From Epiperipatus broadwayi (taxonomy: Eukaryota > Onychophora > Udeonychophora > Euonychophora > Peripatidae): a stretch of 64,000 nucleotides of DNA. A model generated the notes under the pieces. That model was not told where the DNA came from. It ran no database searches and saw only the letters and a program-made list of their open reading frames with translations. A program made the position numbers and the translations under genes. The stretch is from the NCBI GenBank assembly GCA_028023455.1, contig JAQFVV010000043.1:2913483-2977482 (forward strand). Direction: 5' to 3'. This document shows positions 48,276 to 60,600 of this stretch, one piece after another (position 1 is the stretch's first letter; every line of letters begins with the position of its first letter).

Positions 48276-49496
48276 TTTAGGTAACCATTTGAATGGAATT
48301 ATTGTTCTCATTCTGCCATTTGGGTGGTACGATATTGCCCCCCAGAGCAAATACTGGATTCAGAATCTTTTTGTATATGTTTTTTAAATCTTTTATTTAA
48401 AAATTATACATAATACAAGATTATTTAAAAAATATATAATAAAAAAATGGATTTTGCTACAGTATTAGAAAACAAAACTACAAAAACAACAATGTATTTT
48501 AATACTTTCAAGTAATGAAAAGATTAAAAATAATGTAAAGCAAAAAAAAAAAAAAAGGCAAAGATTAAAAAAAAAATACAATGAAAGATGATTAAAATAA
48601 AAATAAGAATAATCCCAAAAATGATTTTGTATTTTTGGGGAAGATCAGTTAAAATCATTTAAGGACCAATAAAATTCACATTGTACAAAATTTATAATAC
48701 TCTTTTCTCTTACAACTTATATTTAGACTTCTTTAAATGAGTATAACTCTATAGTTAGATATTAATTAAAAGAATATCATGAAAATGTTATGAATTCTGC
48801 CTTCTAAAACAAAAATATTCCAAAGAAATAATTGAATAATTAAAAAAATTAGTTATGTAAATAATATATGTAAATAGCAAGCAAATATTAGTGTATAGTT
48901 TAATAACAAAAGCAGAAAAAATGTACTTACAAAAATAATATATATATTAAAGCTAATATTATTTTAAATATATATTTATATGATAAAACATTATTATTTC
49001 ACTTTTGTCTTACCAATGCTTTCTGTGTTATTTACTGATCACAATATTTTATTGAAAGTTCATGAGAACTAATTTAAAAAAATCATGGCGATCTTGAATT
49101 AGTTACATTCTGATACAATGAAGTATATATTGATCAGAAAAAGTAGCAGTTCATAACAGTTATGTTTTTATTTCCAGGATTATGAAAAGTAACTTAAATA
49201 TGGACATGAAAAAAGAATTAAATGCAAAATAGATAAATGAGCAACAATAGGAATAATAGACATACAGTAATTATGTAATACATACTAATAAAATATGCAC
49301 TTAAGAATCCAAATTTGATTATAAACATATGTAGATGCTCTTTTAAATGTACTGTGTATATATATATTTAGACATTTCTACTTTAATTACTAATTTCTAA
49401 TTTAATATTTTTGTACAATGATTCAAACTATGAGCATACTAAATTGTAATGTAAATATTTAATCAAGAAGATCCAAAATCTGTTACTCTTATTTTA

Positions 49497-49555
49497 GTGC
49501 TTGTTTTAATAACAGTTATGTGCTAGCATAAAAAATAGTGATGATGTGATGATTA
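49497..49555 (+). mobile_element. MITE-A terminal fragment
   Basis: TGTTTTAATAACAGTTATGT and GCTAGCATAA...TAGTGATGATGTGATG match the ends of the copies at 9.2-9.9 and 14.0-14.4 kb. Confidence 0.5.
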
Positions 49556-50924
49556 CTCTTATTTTGTAAGTATTTCACTAATAATCTATTAAATCTTCTT
49601 TCCCCATTTTCATGGATTATAAAATATGCTTGATTATTATTACTAATTTTTTTTTAGATGTTTACATAACCATGAAATCAATATACATATCACAAAAGAA
49701 AATTATATTTCATAAAGAGCAGTGTTCTGGGTACTAAACAACAATAAATTCATAATAAAATTTGTAATATTGTTTAAAAAAAGAACTATAAATAGCTTAC
49801 CCTATTTTTCTTTCTTGCTCTTATAGATTTTGTAATTCTTAGTCCTCTTTGTTGCGTGTATATTTTATTGATGCTTCAGATTTTTTTTTCTTCTCTTTTT
49901 ATATTAACACTTCATTTAACTATATAATTTCAAATTCACTTTCTTTCAAGTTATGATATTTGAAAATCTTTATGCACAGTGACATTGAGGTATTTTCTGG
50001 ATTTTACTTGTAAATTTTAATATTTTCAATACCGAACATCCATTTTGTAGGAATATAGCTTTCTTTCCTGCATTGATTAGATTGATGGCAATTGAATTCA
50101 GCAAATTGAAAGAAATCAATAGGTTTTTCTTTACTTTATGCACGTTGGATTGCTGCCAAATGTAGGTTTTACATCTCCTGGCATGTGAAGAATCTAGAAA
50201 GAACTTTGACAATGCTGGTACACACATTTAGAATTAATCACTCACACAATAAAATTTTTTTTTTGATCGACCGGACTAATCTTTATATTCTAGAACAACA
50301 TGCTTTTGTGACCAGTTTAGGCTAATTTTATTTTGTGATATATTACGATTAATTTTTTTAAAATTATTTCTTAGAATTCTTGTATCTTTTGTTTTTTTAT
50401 TTAGTGAAATTTTTTTAATTAATCAGAATCTCAGAATTATAAACAAGAATAAAATAAATCTTTCTGTAATTAAACGCTTTTTTTTAAAAAAAAAAAAAAA
50501 TTAGAAAATTAAATAATTAATTCTACGTTTTACTTGTAAACCAATTTACTGTTTTTTCCCCCTAAGTATTGAACAAATAGATAAAAATATTTTTACCTCC
50601 TTATAAATATTCAATGTTTTAATATAAAATAAAAATTTATTTTTTATGCCCATTCATGTGTACACACATAAATTATATGTATAAATTCTTTTAGCCTGTT
50701 ATTTCAATTTTCCTAACATTATTTACTAACTCCTCTCATTTGGTTTTGAATGGTAGATTAATTATTTTTAAACTTATTTATTTATTATTAATTCTAAAAT
50801 TGTACATGAATATTCTCAATCCCATACCTTTCACACTCCTCTTCTAATTATTTTTAAGTGGTTAGTAATTAATTACTTTTTTTTTGATGAATAACTTATT
50901 AATTACATTCTCTTGTCCATTATA

Positions 50925-51235
50925 AGAGCTATGATTCTGGTAAACTTCACCGAAAGTGCACTCAGCTGTTTCTATATCATCAATAAAAAAATGTTTTTGT
51001 TAAGCAGTGTTGCTTTGACTTTTTTGTTGTCATTTTTTGTAAATGAAAACAATTTTACATTTCAAACTTTTCAGTTTATAAAAAAATTGACAAAAATGCA
51101 AAATGCACTTTACAAAACAATGTGCTATGTGGCTCAAATTGACGCAGAAGGCTCCCTGCAAGAAATATGTAACAGATGGAGCATATACTATAACATGCAT
51201 GCTAACTAAAGAACGATTTTAGTTATTTTTGGGTC
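50925..51235 (+). repeat. Unclassified dispersed repeat, copy 2
   Basis: Its 3' portion matches 20560-20850 and its first ~35 bases match 29340-29385. The open frame at 50913-51209 covers it, but I recognise no domain. Confidence 0.5.
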
Positions 51236-51444
51236 TCCATATATTTTCCTGAGTGTGTGTTCATTCATTCATTTGCTGAAAAAATAAGAAAAAGAATTTT
51301 TCTACCATATTTTTTTTTTAATAAAAAGAATAATGAAATGTCTGACTCATTTCAATTAAATACATTCTAGATAATATTTTTTTTTTTTCAATAACTTTTT
51401 TTCTTTTATAAAAACAATAATGGTATTGTTTACACAGAGGCTCA

Positions 51445-51485
51445 ACTCTCCATACTGTATGCATACTGCATACAGTATGGAGAGT
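51445..51485. repeat. Perfect 18-bp hairpin of the MITE-A end motif
   Basis: ACTCTCCATACTGTATGC, a 5-base loop (ATACT), then its exact reverse complement at 51468-51485. A further direct copy of CAGTATGGAGAGTTT follows at once. The ACTCTCCATA motif is the MITE-A terminal motif, so two MITE-A ends probably fused here. A further MITE-A end lies at about 51835-51875. Confidence 0.65.
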
Positions 51486-52964
51486 TTTACAGTATGGAGA
51501 GTTTAGACTATAAAAACAGCTTGTGTAAGCATAAACACACATTTGGGCAATCCTCCAACTCTCAGCCTCTGTCATAGGACTCAATCATTCAAATGTTTGT
51601 GACCCATGCGGTGCTTGCTCAATGAAGATATGCATCTCAGACTGGCCTGGACTACACACCCTTTCCTCTTACCACTTTCCATTCCCTTTTCACATGTACC
51701 CTTCCCCTCTTACCATGTGCTCCTGAACTTTCAATTTATCATATAATCACTCCTTTGTAAACTTTTTCTAACTGTATTTGTATCTGGTTTTTTTTTTGAT
51801 GAATAAACTTTCATCACTGAGAACAAAAAAAAGAATGGTGATCATGCAATGTTTAGTGGTTTAATAGTCTTATTATCAAGAAACTTTGATCTCTCTAATT
51901 GTTTTGATGTTTTTAAGTGAGTATACTTTAAATATGTTCTTAAATTTTGTAAAACTTTTAGTGTTAAGCTTAGAAAACATTTTATTATGTGAAATACTGC
52001 CCATTAAATTCAGAAAGGATTATTATAAAAGAAGAATAAAATGTATGTGCTTTCAACATAAACCAAATAAATTTTATTAATAATCACGATCACATAACAG
52101 AAAAATGATTGTTGGCATATTATAAAATTTATTCGCAAATTTTACTTAATTTTTTTAAAAGTTATCACATATGATACTTAAAGTCAGAAAATGGTTGCTT
52201 GCATGTTGTAAAATGTACCAAATTTACAAATTTTAATGTTTTTTGTTTTCTTGTTTAAATTTTTCTTTTTGGATAACATATAATTGAAATTATGTACATT
52301 GGTACAGCTTAGTTTGGGGGGGGGGAGTGTCACTGTATATAATTTCAATTATTTTATTTATTAAATTTTTTAAATTATAATGAAATTATCTTTAGCAAAA
52401 TTACTTTTAATTAGAAACCATTATGTTATCCATTGCATTTTTAAATATTAGTTTGTAGAAGATCTGGACTAAATAATGATATGAACAATATGTATATTTT
52501 TGCTGTCATTGTGTGTGTATATATATATTTTACATGTGCATATGTGTATAAATTGACCAAATTCAAATTCTATCGTATTTTAGATTTTTTCTTTATCAGC
52601 TATATTATTAAAACAAATATTTGAAAAATAATTATATGAAAAATAGTATTTATTTTATTAGGGAAAAAACTTTAAATAAAATTCTTTTATCTAGGTCATG
52701 AATTTTGCTGGGTGTTGGAAAGACTACCATTTTCATCAAAAAACAACAACAACAAAAAAAACTCAAATAAATAAGTATTAATAACTGATAGTTACTTCTA
52801 TAGACCATTCTTTTTATAATCAGTTATAGATTAGTTTTAAAACATTAAAAACTGCTTTAATTTTAAAACTAAATATCAAAATAAACAATTTATGAATAAA
52901 TTTAAGGTTAATAAGTTTAAAAAGTATTTAAATTTATTATTATTTTATTTTAATTTTTTGATAA

Positions 52965-53269
52965 TTATTATATCTTATTAGCTTTATTTATTTGTTTTTA
53001 CATTTTCATCAGCTTCTCTTAAGATATTACTTAATTCCATCATTTCCTGAATTCTTTCCTTCTTCGTAGATTTTACTGCATGTCTTATTTTGTTTAAAAT
53101 GCTGGACAATTTAGAAGCTGTAATAACTGTAATAGATATTTTATTTTTTTGTTCTTCCATGTTATGTAGTTATTTATATAGATTGCTTTCATAAATTTTA
53201 TGATGTCATCCCTTTTTAGTAAAATTTCTATCTTTTCTTTTTATTGCAAAATTAACTTTCCTTCCAATA
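52965..53269 (-). pseudogene. RTE-type LINE relic copy 2, inverted 5' part (left piece)
   Basis: The minus-strand frames match copy 1 at 1510-1770 (the ELSNILREAD segment against NLKEADKK, and the shared TTATTGC...AACTTTCC-type block). It is interrupted by the gypsy element at 53270 and resumes at 58557. Confidence 0.7.
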
Positions 53270-53274
53270 CCTAG

Positions 53275-53925
53275 TGTTATGTTTATAGTCAAGTTAAAAT
53301 AATGTAATCGAGTGCATATTTTTCTTAGTATAAGAGAAAAATAATATATATATATACATGATAAGTTGTGCATGGATATTTTTATTATGTAAAAAATATT
53401 AATTTCAGTAGATAATTAAGAAAGAAGATAAGTGGATTAGAAAACTAGAATTTGTTCCTGTTCTTGAAATAGAAAATATCATTAACTAATAATTAATTAA
53501 ATGGTAATTAGTCTCCAAATTTCATCTGTATGCAAAAGTTAATTAAAGGATTATAGTGTTACTACCTGGGAAAATTTATAATTAGAGAGAAAATAGATAT
53601 AAATGCTGCTCCATAACAGAAGCAAGCATGAGCTACAAGTTCAAAATTTCAGATATGTAAGAAGGTCTCTTACCCAGTGATTCATCACTAAAGATGCCAA
53701 AGTGGATTAAGGGACTTTTGTGAGCTACATTGACTTTATTTTTATTTTGTCAAGTCCTAAGGTCATGTGAATGCAAATACTATCTTTATAGTATCATTAT
53801 TTTACTTTTATTTTTTGCTAATTTGGCTTTAATGAACATCAGATTATATTTAGTCTAAGTCTATTTGTGTAGCTATTTTGTTTCTGCTTGACTGGTCACA
53901 TTTTCTATGACTGGCCTTAATCAAA
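53275..53925 (+). repeat. 5' LTR of the gypsy element
   Basis: It starts TGTTATGTTTATAG and matches the 3' LTR throughout (for example the TTAATTAAAGGATTAT and GAAGATGCCAAA-type blocks). The 3' boundary is uncertain because the end does not align well with the CA end of the 3' LTR. Confidence 0.8.
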
Positions 53926-54016
53926 TAGCCTAAGAAGGAGTTAGTTGGAATAAATGTAGACTGAATTGGAAAAATTTTATTTGATTAATTGCTACACTTA
54001 AGATCAGAGTATAAAA

Positions 54017-54720
54017 ATGACATCTTTGCCACAAGTGACAATCAGTAAGTTAAATGTTACTACTTTGTATAATTGGATAATATGTTTAAAGAGGATAGAG
54101 AAACTTTTTTTTTTTATAAATCAAACTTCTAGTGACTCCATTAAAGTAATCACTTTGCTATATTATGCTAGGCATAATGTGATAAAAATTGCAAATTTTC
54201 TATACATGAGAACCTTGAGAAATTATTCTACACAACAGTAGTGGAAAAATTAAATAATTACTTTAGCTGACAGCCATCAAAAACATGTAGCAAAGTTGCA
54301 TTTCAGACACAGAAGGAAGGGTTGCATGATTATAGGTACTGAATGATCTAGCAAAAGATTATACATATTTGGTTTTGATGATAAGCTTAGACAGCAATTG
54401 TTGGTCGCAAAGGATTTAAATTATGAAGAAGTCATCAAAATAAGATTAACCTGTGACTTGTATTGGACCAATTGAAGGAATTTTGAAATTTCAGTAGTAG
54501 CAATGAAAATGGTGTGAACATAAATTAGACTGAAAGGAAAAACTGTCCATAGTTGATAATTCAAAAGTGATTGTCTATTACTGTTGCGGGAAGAAAGGCC
54601 ATATGGCCCATAGTTGTAGATGGAATAAGGAAAATTGTGGAGACTGTGGACTTGTGGGCCATTTAGAAAAAGTATGTCAATCTAAAGGGAAAACGAACAC
54701 AATTCTTATCCACCTGTCCA
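54017..54720 (+). pseudogene. gypsy gag remnant with two CCHC-type zinc knuckles
   Basis: A short N-terminal frame (54017-54241) is followed by broken sequence. A frame from 54567 then holds Cys-x2-Cys-x4-His-x4-Cys (CCGKKGHMAHSC) and a second Cys-x2-Cys-x4-His-x4-Cys (CGDCGLVGHLEKVC). Such knuckles mark the nucleocapsid part of Gag, which binds the element's RNA. The frames are interrupted by stops, so no full Gag is encoded. Confidence 0.75.
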
Positions 54721-54819
54721 AAAAAAACAAAAAAAAAAACAATCCAAAGTATCAAGTTAAAATTACCCACATTTTGAATTGTTATCAAATAATGTTAACT
54801 ATTAAAATATTGATTAAAA

Positions 54820-57700
54820 CATTAAGAATGAAAATTAATATTGGGGTGAGCATTTCAATGATAACAATCAGAGATTGGAAATTAATAGCAGCAAATAGTA
54901 AGAAATTCCCATTTTTAATGAGAATAAACTTAAAGTGAAAGATATCAGTATGATATTATGAAAATTATGGGAAAGTTGAAATATCAGTGGGGTTAAAAGA
55001 CAGAAAGTTACCATTATGTATAGTGCAAGTTGGTTTAAACCTATTGTTGGTAAAGAATAGTTTGATGCTCTGGGAATCAAAATCTGCATGGTGAACAAAA
55101 TCATGATAGAATGGGATGAAAGCAATAAATACACAAAATTATTTTAAGAATAATGATGGCCAGATTATTATTTTGTCAGAGATATAGTTTTGTAGGGTGG
55201 AGCAATCCCTATAGTTTATAGGCCACACAAAGTTCTTTTTGCATTTCAAACAAAAGTTGAGGAAGAATTAAATGAGTCCTGTCACTGGTAGAGAGCATCG
55301 AATGGGCTAACTATAGTAGTAGTAATAATTAAACCAAACAGTCATGTCTATATCTGTGGTAACTGTATTATTGTGAATAAAAAAATATAAAAAAATCAGT
55401 AACTAGTGCCTAATATTAGAGAAATATTGGCTAACATGGAAAAAAACAAGCCACTATGCTAAAATCTATTTGAAGACAGCTTTTCATCAAATTCTGGTTT
55501 CCAAAGAGACTTTTCTAATTGATAAACATCTCATGTAGAGTGTTGTTTAATTTTAATTATAGTAGATTACTCTATAGAATCATGGTGACCCCCAATATTT
55601 TCAGACTAAGATGGACATATTGTTCCAGAAAATGGATGGAGTGATATTTACTATAACAATATTCTAATAGTTGTAAACTTTGAAGGATAGTTGCGGTAAT
55701 GATTTAAAAGTTTGCAATAAACTAGCAAAGTTTGGAACAAGAGTAAACTCTGAGAAAAGCATCTAAATGATGACTGAAATAAAGTTCTAAGAGCATTTAA
55801 TATCCAATAAAGGAAAGTAATCAGATTCACAAAAAGTAGTAGTAATGAAAAATTCCCCCAAACCCAGCAAATGTAAAGGAATTATAGGCCTTTTTGGATC
55901 TTCTTTGAAATATTTTTAAATTGTAAAGCTCATTTAGCTCAACTGCTATATAATTAATTTTAAAAAAGGCTAGAAATTATAATGGGATCCAGAATAAGAA
56001 AAAGCTTTTAAGGAAACAAAGATCTATTATCTTTGAACAATATGGTGGCACATATAGACAATTCGGACACATCTGATTTTGGTGTTGATGCAGTATTAAA
56101 TCACATTATAGCTAACAGTGAAATATCAATTGTATTTGCATCAAAAACCCTATCTAGTGCAGAACAAAACTATAGTCCATTGGATAAATAAGTGCTGGCT
56201 ATTTGTGGTTGTGGTAAAAATGTTCCATCAATATTTGTATGGAAGATAAATTTATCTTCGATCACAAGCCATTATTACATATTTTGTTTAAGAATAAGAT
56301 TATCGCAGATAATTTAAGCTCTTCAGTGCTACATTGATAAATTTATTAGCTGGATATGGTTTTGAAATGAATTTTAAAAGGAGGCATGTAATTCAATGTA
56401 ATGATCCATTTTTATGAGTACCAATCAAGAGAGAAACTGATATAAATGAATCAGCTGTCAACTATATAGATAAATAAAATACAGAATAAACACTTAAAAG
56501 GTAGAATGTTGGATGAGGTTGGATAAGGGATATAAACTGCTAGTCAGATGGATAGCAGTCACCCCAAGCTACTTGACAAATCTATATAGAATGTTAGAGA
56601 AAAATTATATATATATAAAATATGTACTTATGAATGATAAAGTGCTAATACTGAGTGCTGGTTATCAACAGATTTTACAATTGTTTTACCAAAGTCATGT
56701 TGCAAGCTAAAGCTATCACACGTAATTATGTATAGTGACTTGCCATCAATAGAGAGATAGAAGAATTCGTTTAAGCCTTATGATAAATGTCATGAGACAC
56801 ATAATGTATCAGCAAAATCATATATATTGCATGGCTATCAGTCACAAAATTTTGAAATCGTGTTCATATTGAACATGTTGAACCTTTTTGTGGAGACATA
56901 TTTCTGTAGTAATTGATGCCTACTCTAAATGTACTGAGTATAATATTATTAAAATCCAATTTGTATGAGATAGTAGAAACTCATAAAACAATGTATGCTT
57001 TTTGTGGTTTTCCTGAGATGTAATATCAGATAATGGCACTAGTTTCACTTTCAACAGATTTGAGGAATTTCTAAAGGAATGGAGGATTAGATGTAACCCC
57101 ACATTTTCATACTATCTAGTGTTAAATTACATTGCAGAAAAGGCAATTCAAATATTAAAACAAATATTATGAAAGGGATTTCAATATTTAAGAAACATTA
57201 TATACAACACTTCTATGTCAGCATAGTTTACCTTCAACTAGTACTGATAAATTCCCAGTTGGGATGATGTTTGGGAGAAAAATTCACACACAGCTTACAC
57301 TAATTAATCCTAAAAAGAATACTTGGTTAGACTCAAACTACACTGTTGGAGAAAATGTGTGATTAGAGACATTATTGAAAATTACTAGGTTGAAAGGTGT
57401 AATAAAAGAACACATATCCAAACAAATAGTAGTTGTCAAAATGGAAATGGGACAAATTATGAAAAGACACTTTAGATTCAAGCTGCTCTGTTGGAGAAAA
57501 TGTGTGATATGAGACATTATTGGAAAATACTAGGTGAATGGTTTAATAAAAGAACACCTATCCAAACAAATAATAGTTAAGTGGAAACGGGACAAATTAC
57601 TAAAAGACACATTAATCACATGTGTCAAATTAGAAAAGAATCGATCTGACAGGAAAAAAATATTAGTTCATGAAGCCCAAACAGCTTTAAGGAATCTGAA
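54820..57700 (+). pseudogene. gypsy pol remnant (protease, reverse transcriptase, RNase H, integrase)
   Basis: Broken frames show a protease-like segment near 54840 in which the catalytic Asp-Thr-Gly has become Asn-Ile-Gly. A reverse transcriptase region follows at about 55420-55680, with the catalytic Asp-Asp motif lost to change. An RNase H-like segment (GVDAVLNHI, then IVFASKTLSSAEQNYSPLDK) lies at about 56040-56190, and a faint integrase region at about 56800-57300. The stretch 57340-57605 is a tandem duplication. No intact frame remains. Confidence 0.75.
57340..57605 (+). repeat. Two-copy tandem duplication, period 146 bp
   Basis: CTGTTGGAGAAAATGTGTGA occurs at 57342 and 57488. The following segments with GAACACMTATCCAAACAAAT and GACAAATTA...AAAAGACAC recur with the same spacing. 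It lies in the integrase C-terminal part of the gypsy relic. Confidence 0.8.
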
Positions 57701-57855
57701 ATAATAGAATTGGTAGAAGAGCACAGTGAGGAAAATAATCATATAAATGATAGTAGCTCATAGTTACTCAAGTCTCAATGAAATTAGAAAGAGCCAGATT
57801 ATTTAAAAGATTGTGTTAGACTTCAGAAATCCTAATTATTTTAAGTGGAGGAGGT

Positions 57856-58551
57856 TGTTTATGTTCATAATCAAATTAAAATAATATGTTGTAATTGAAT
57901 ATATATTTTTCTTAGTTTAAGAAAAATAATATATACCCATGATAAGTTGTGTCTGAATATTTTTTAAATAAATATATTCATTTAAATAGATAATTAGAAA
58001 ACAAGTTAAACAGACTAGTAAAGAAGAAAATGTTCCTATTCTAGAAATAGAAACCATCATTAATTAATAATTAATTAGATGGTAATAAGTCTCCTAATTT
58101 ACTTCATATGCTAAAGTTAGTTAAAGGATTATGTTGTTACCTGGGATTGATAGGAATAAATAAAAGGCACAACTAGAGAGAAAATATATGTGCCACACAC
58201 ATCACAGAAGTTGCTACATTATGGAAGCAATCATGAGCTACAAGATCAGATTTTGAATGTGTAAGAAGGTGGACTCTTACAATGAATATCCACCACTGAA
58301 GATGCCAAAATGGTCAAAGGAACTTTTACAGGCAACATTGACATTATTTTTATGTTAAGCCCTTGGACTACATGAATGCTAGTACTGTCTTTATGGTACA
58401 TTTATTTTACTTTTATTATTTATTAACTTACTGGATTTAATAAACATCATCTTATATTTAGTAGTTTAAATCTATTTGTTTAGCTATTTTAGTTTTGCTT
58501 GATTGATCATCTTTTCCAAGACTTCATTATTTCTGATGTCCATATACAACA
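57856..58551 (+). repeat. 3' LTR of the gypsy element
   Basis: It starts TGTTTATGTTCATAATC directly after the polypurine tract and ends ...ATACAACA just before the target duplication CCTAG. Length is 696 bp. Confidence 0.82.
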
Positions 58552-58556
58552 CCTAG

Positions 58557-59225
58557 ATGTTCTTTACACTTTTGAAATATATTCTTTTCTATGGTACTCC
58601 TTGACAGTTTACAGTTATATTTTCTTACATTATTATTAACTTTTTTTTCATACCATTTTTCAAAAGTCTAGATATTCAATTCTTTTTAATGTATCATCTT
58701 TAAAAATTTTCTTGATGCATTCTCTTGTCTCAGTAGAACATTTTCTAGTTAAGTGCTGCTTTTTATATCAGCTATTTATATATTTATTTTTTGCAGTTTT
58801 TAACAGTGTATCAGTTTATCTTATTGATTTAACTCAAGTCTGAACCATTTTCACAATCTGTTAATTAAAATGATTTGCAAGTTAAATTCATTGTATTGTT
58901 TTGGAAGATTAGGAATATCAATTGTTAATATTAATTTTTTTAATAATTTCCATCTCTCTACTTTTGTATTAACTTGTGTCTTACATCTCACTAATTAATG
59001 CTCATTTCCTGTGTTGAATCTGTTATTTTGAAATACTGTACATATTTTTTGTTGCTCAAATTATCCAATTCTATTGTACCTTCATTTGGATGCTTTTTTG
59101 TCAATTTCTGTTTAGCATTTATTTAAGAGAAAGAATTCACATCTTTCACTTGTTAAAATTCTAGCAATCTTAAAATGTTAATCTAATCAAAAGCATTTTG
59201 TACATCCATATAAAAATTCTTTAAT
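58557..59225 (-). pseudogene. RTE-type LINE relic copy 2, inverted 5' part (right piece)
   Basis: The minus-strand sequence corresponds to copy 1 between about 1770 and 2480, including TAGATATTCAATTCTTTTT, ACATCTC(G/A)CTAAT and AGAGAAAGAATTCA blocks, which encode the linker and endonuclease C terminus in broken frames. Its right end (about 59220) abuts the + strand reverse transcriptase part. Confidence 0.72.
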
Positions 59226-59229
59226 TTTC

Positions 59230-60600
59230 CATTTAGAAATAGGTGAAGAAACAGAAAAATTGTTGACAAAGTTACATATCAAATATCTAAATGCTAAGGA
59301 TATATTAGATAGTTGGAAGAATGTATTAGTAATATTGATTTTTAATTAAGGAAGGTGATAAAGAAGATATTAGAAACTACAAACCTATAAATCTTCTATC
59401 AGTCTACACAAAATCTTTATGAAGATAGTTATTAATCATTCACAGCAAATTTTGGATTTTAACCATTCAAATAAACAAGCTGAATTTTAAAGTGGTTTTA
59501 GAATATATGGATGACATCCAAGTATTGACAGGAGTTATAGAAAAGACCAATAAATTTGAATTGTCATTATGCTTTGGATTTTGTAGATTATGAAAAGGCA
59601 TTTGATTAAAGCATTAGATCATCAAGATATAGACCCAGGATATTGTAGCATTCTGAAGAACATATATCAAAATTCAATAGCAGAGATTAAATTTTATGAT
59701 AATACTAAGAAGATTGACATTCAGAAGGATTTATCTCCAAAACATTTTGTAACAGTTTTAGAATAAATATTTTGTGAATTAAAATTAAAAGATAAAAGAG
59801 TAAAGATAAATGGAGATTATTTTAAGTTATCTAGATTTTGCAGATAATAATGGTTTTGTAAATAATGCTTATGAGCTAGAGGAAATGTTGCAAGAATTAT
59901 CACATGGAAGTAAGAAATTAGGACTAAAGATGAATGCAACAAAGATTAAAGTGATGTTCAATGAATTTTCTAAGAAGAAGAAAATAATTATTGATAATCA
60001 AATTAGAAGAAACTAACAACTACAAATATCTTTATCAGATTATTAATATAGATGAAAACATAACGAGTGAAATTAATCATGGAATTAGATTTGGATGGAA
60101 TGCATTTGTTAGAAATATATTAAAAAGCAATGTCTGTGTTTGAAAATGAAAGTTTTTAATAGATATGTTTTACCATTTCTTACTTATGCTTTTGAGAGTT
60201 GAAAACTTTATAGAATAGTCTTCAAACTGCTCAACAAATATTGTTGGTGAAAGCAGAATGGATGAGAAGTGAAATACTTGGATGAAAGAACAAACTGATA
60301 TTGAAAGTATTAAGAAACTGAAATGGATCTGGAATGGATATATTGCTAAAAGAAATGATAACGGATGGATAGTTAAAATCTTACAGTGACTCCCAAGATT
60401 TTACAAAAGATCTAAAAAGATACCACATGTGAGATGGCTAGATGAAATAAGGAAATTTGTTGGTGTTTTATGAAGTAGAGGCTAAGGATAGTGGATTAAC
60501 TTTGGAAAGATTTTCATTTTGCAATGAATTGATAACAGTTGAAAATAATGAGATTAGCTTTATGTCTTTTTTTGTATGTTAGTTTTACAGAGCATTTAAT
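59230..60600 (+). pseudogene. RTE-type LINE relic copy 2, reverse transcriptase part
   Basis: Broken + strand frames read EETEKLLTKLHIKYLN, KPINLLSVYTKSL, DFVDYEKAFD-like, then a segment with INGDYFKLSRFADN at about 59805-59850 where the FADD motif now reads FADN. GLKMNATKIKVMFNEFSKKK follows at about 59930, then the C terminus DEIRKFVG near 60445. It begins where the inverted part's 5' portion ends in family order. Confidence 0.8.

Larger units (their letters stand above)
46835..52960. other. Downstream intron of the LUBEL-like gene, mostly unassigned
   Basis: From the GTAAGA donor onward I see AT-rich sequence with homopolymers, a weak inverted repeat around 47320-47650, a SINE-like segment, repeat copies and a hairpin (listed separately). 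No further exon of the gene was recognised up to the end of the window, so the next exon is either missed or beyond 64000. The open frame at 49970-50227 (minus) has no recognised identity. Confidence 0.5.
53275..58551 (+). mobile_element. Ty3/gypsy LTR retrotransposon, near full length, dead
   Basis: Two long terminal repeats of about 650-700 bp (53275-~53925 and 57856-58551) flank gag and pol remnants. A polypurine tract AAGTGGAGGAGG (57844-57855) precedes the 3' LTR. The target duplication CCTAG lies at 53270-53274 and 58552-58556, and copy 1 of the RTE LINE gives the uninterrupted site. Domain order (gag zinc knuckles, protease, reverse transcriptase, RNase H, integrase) is that of Ty3/gypsy. 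The LTRs are clearly diverged from each other and every frame is broken, so the insertion is old. I could not define the primer-binding site. Confidence 0.88.

Noticed and set aside
49970-50227. Minus-strand 85-codon open frame as a transposase piece
   Set aside because: I looked for a mariner or gypsy motif and found none that holds together.
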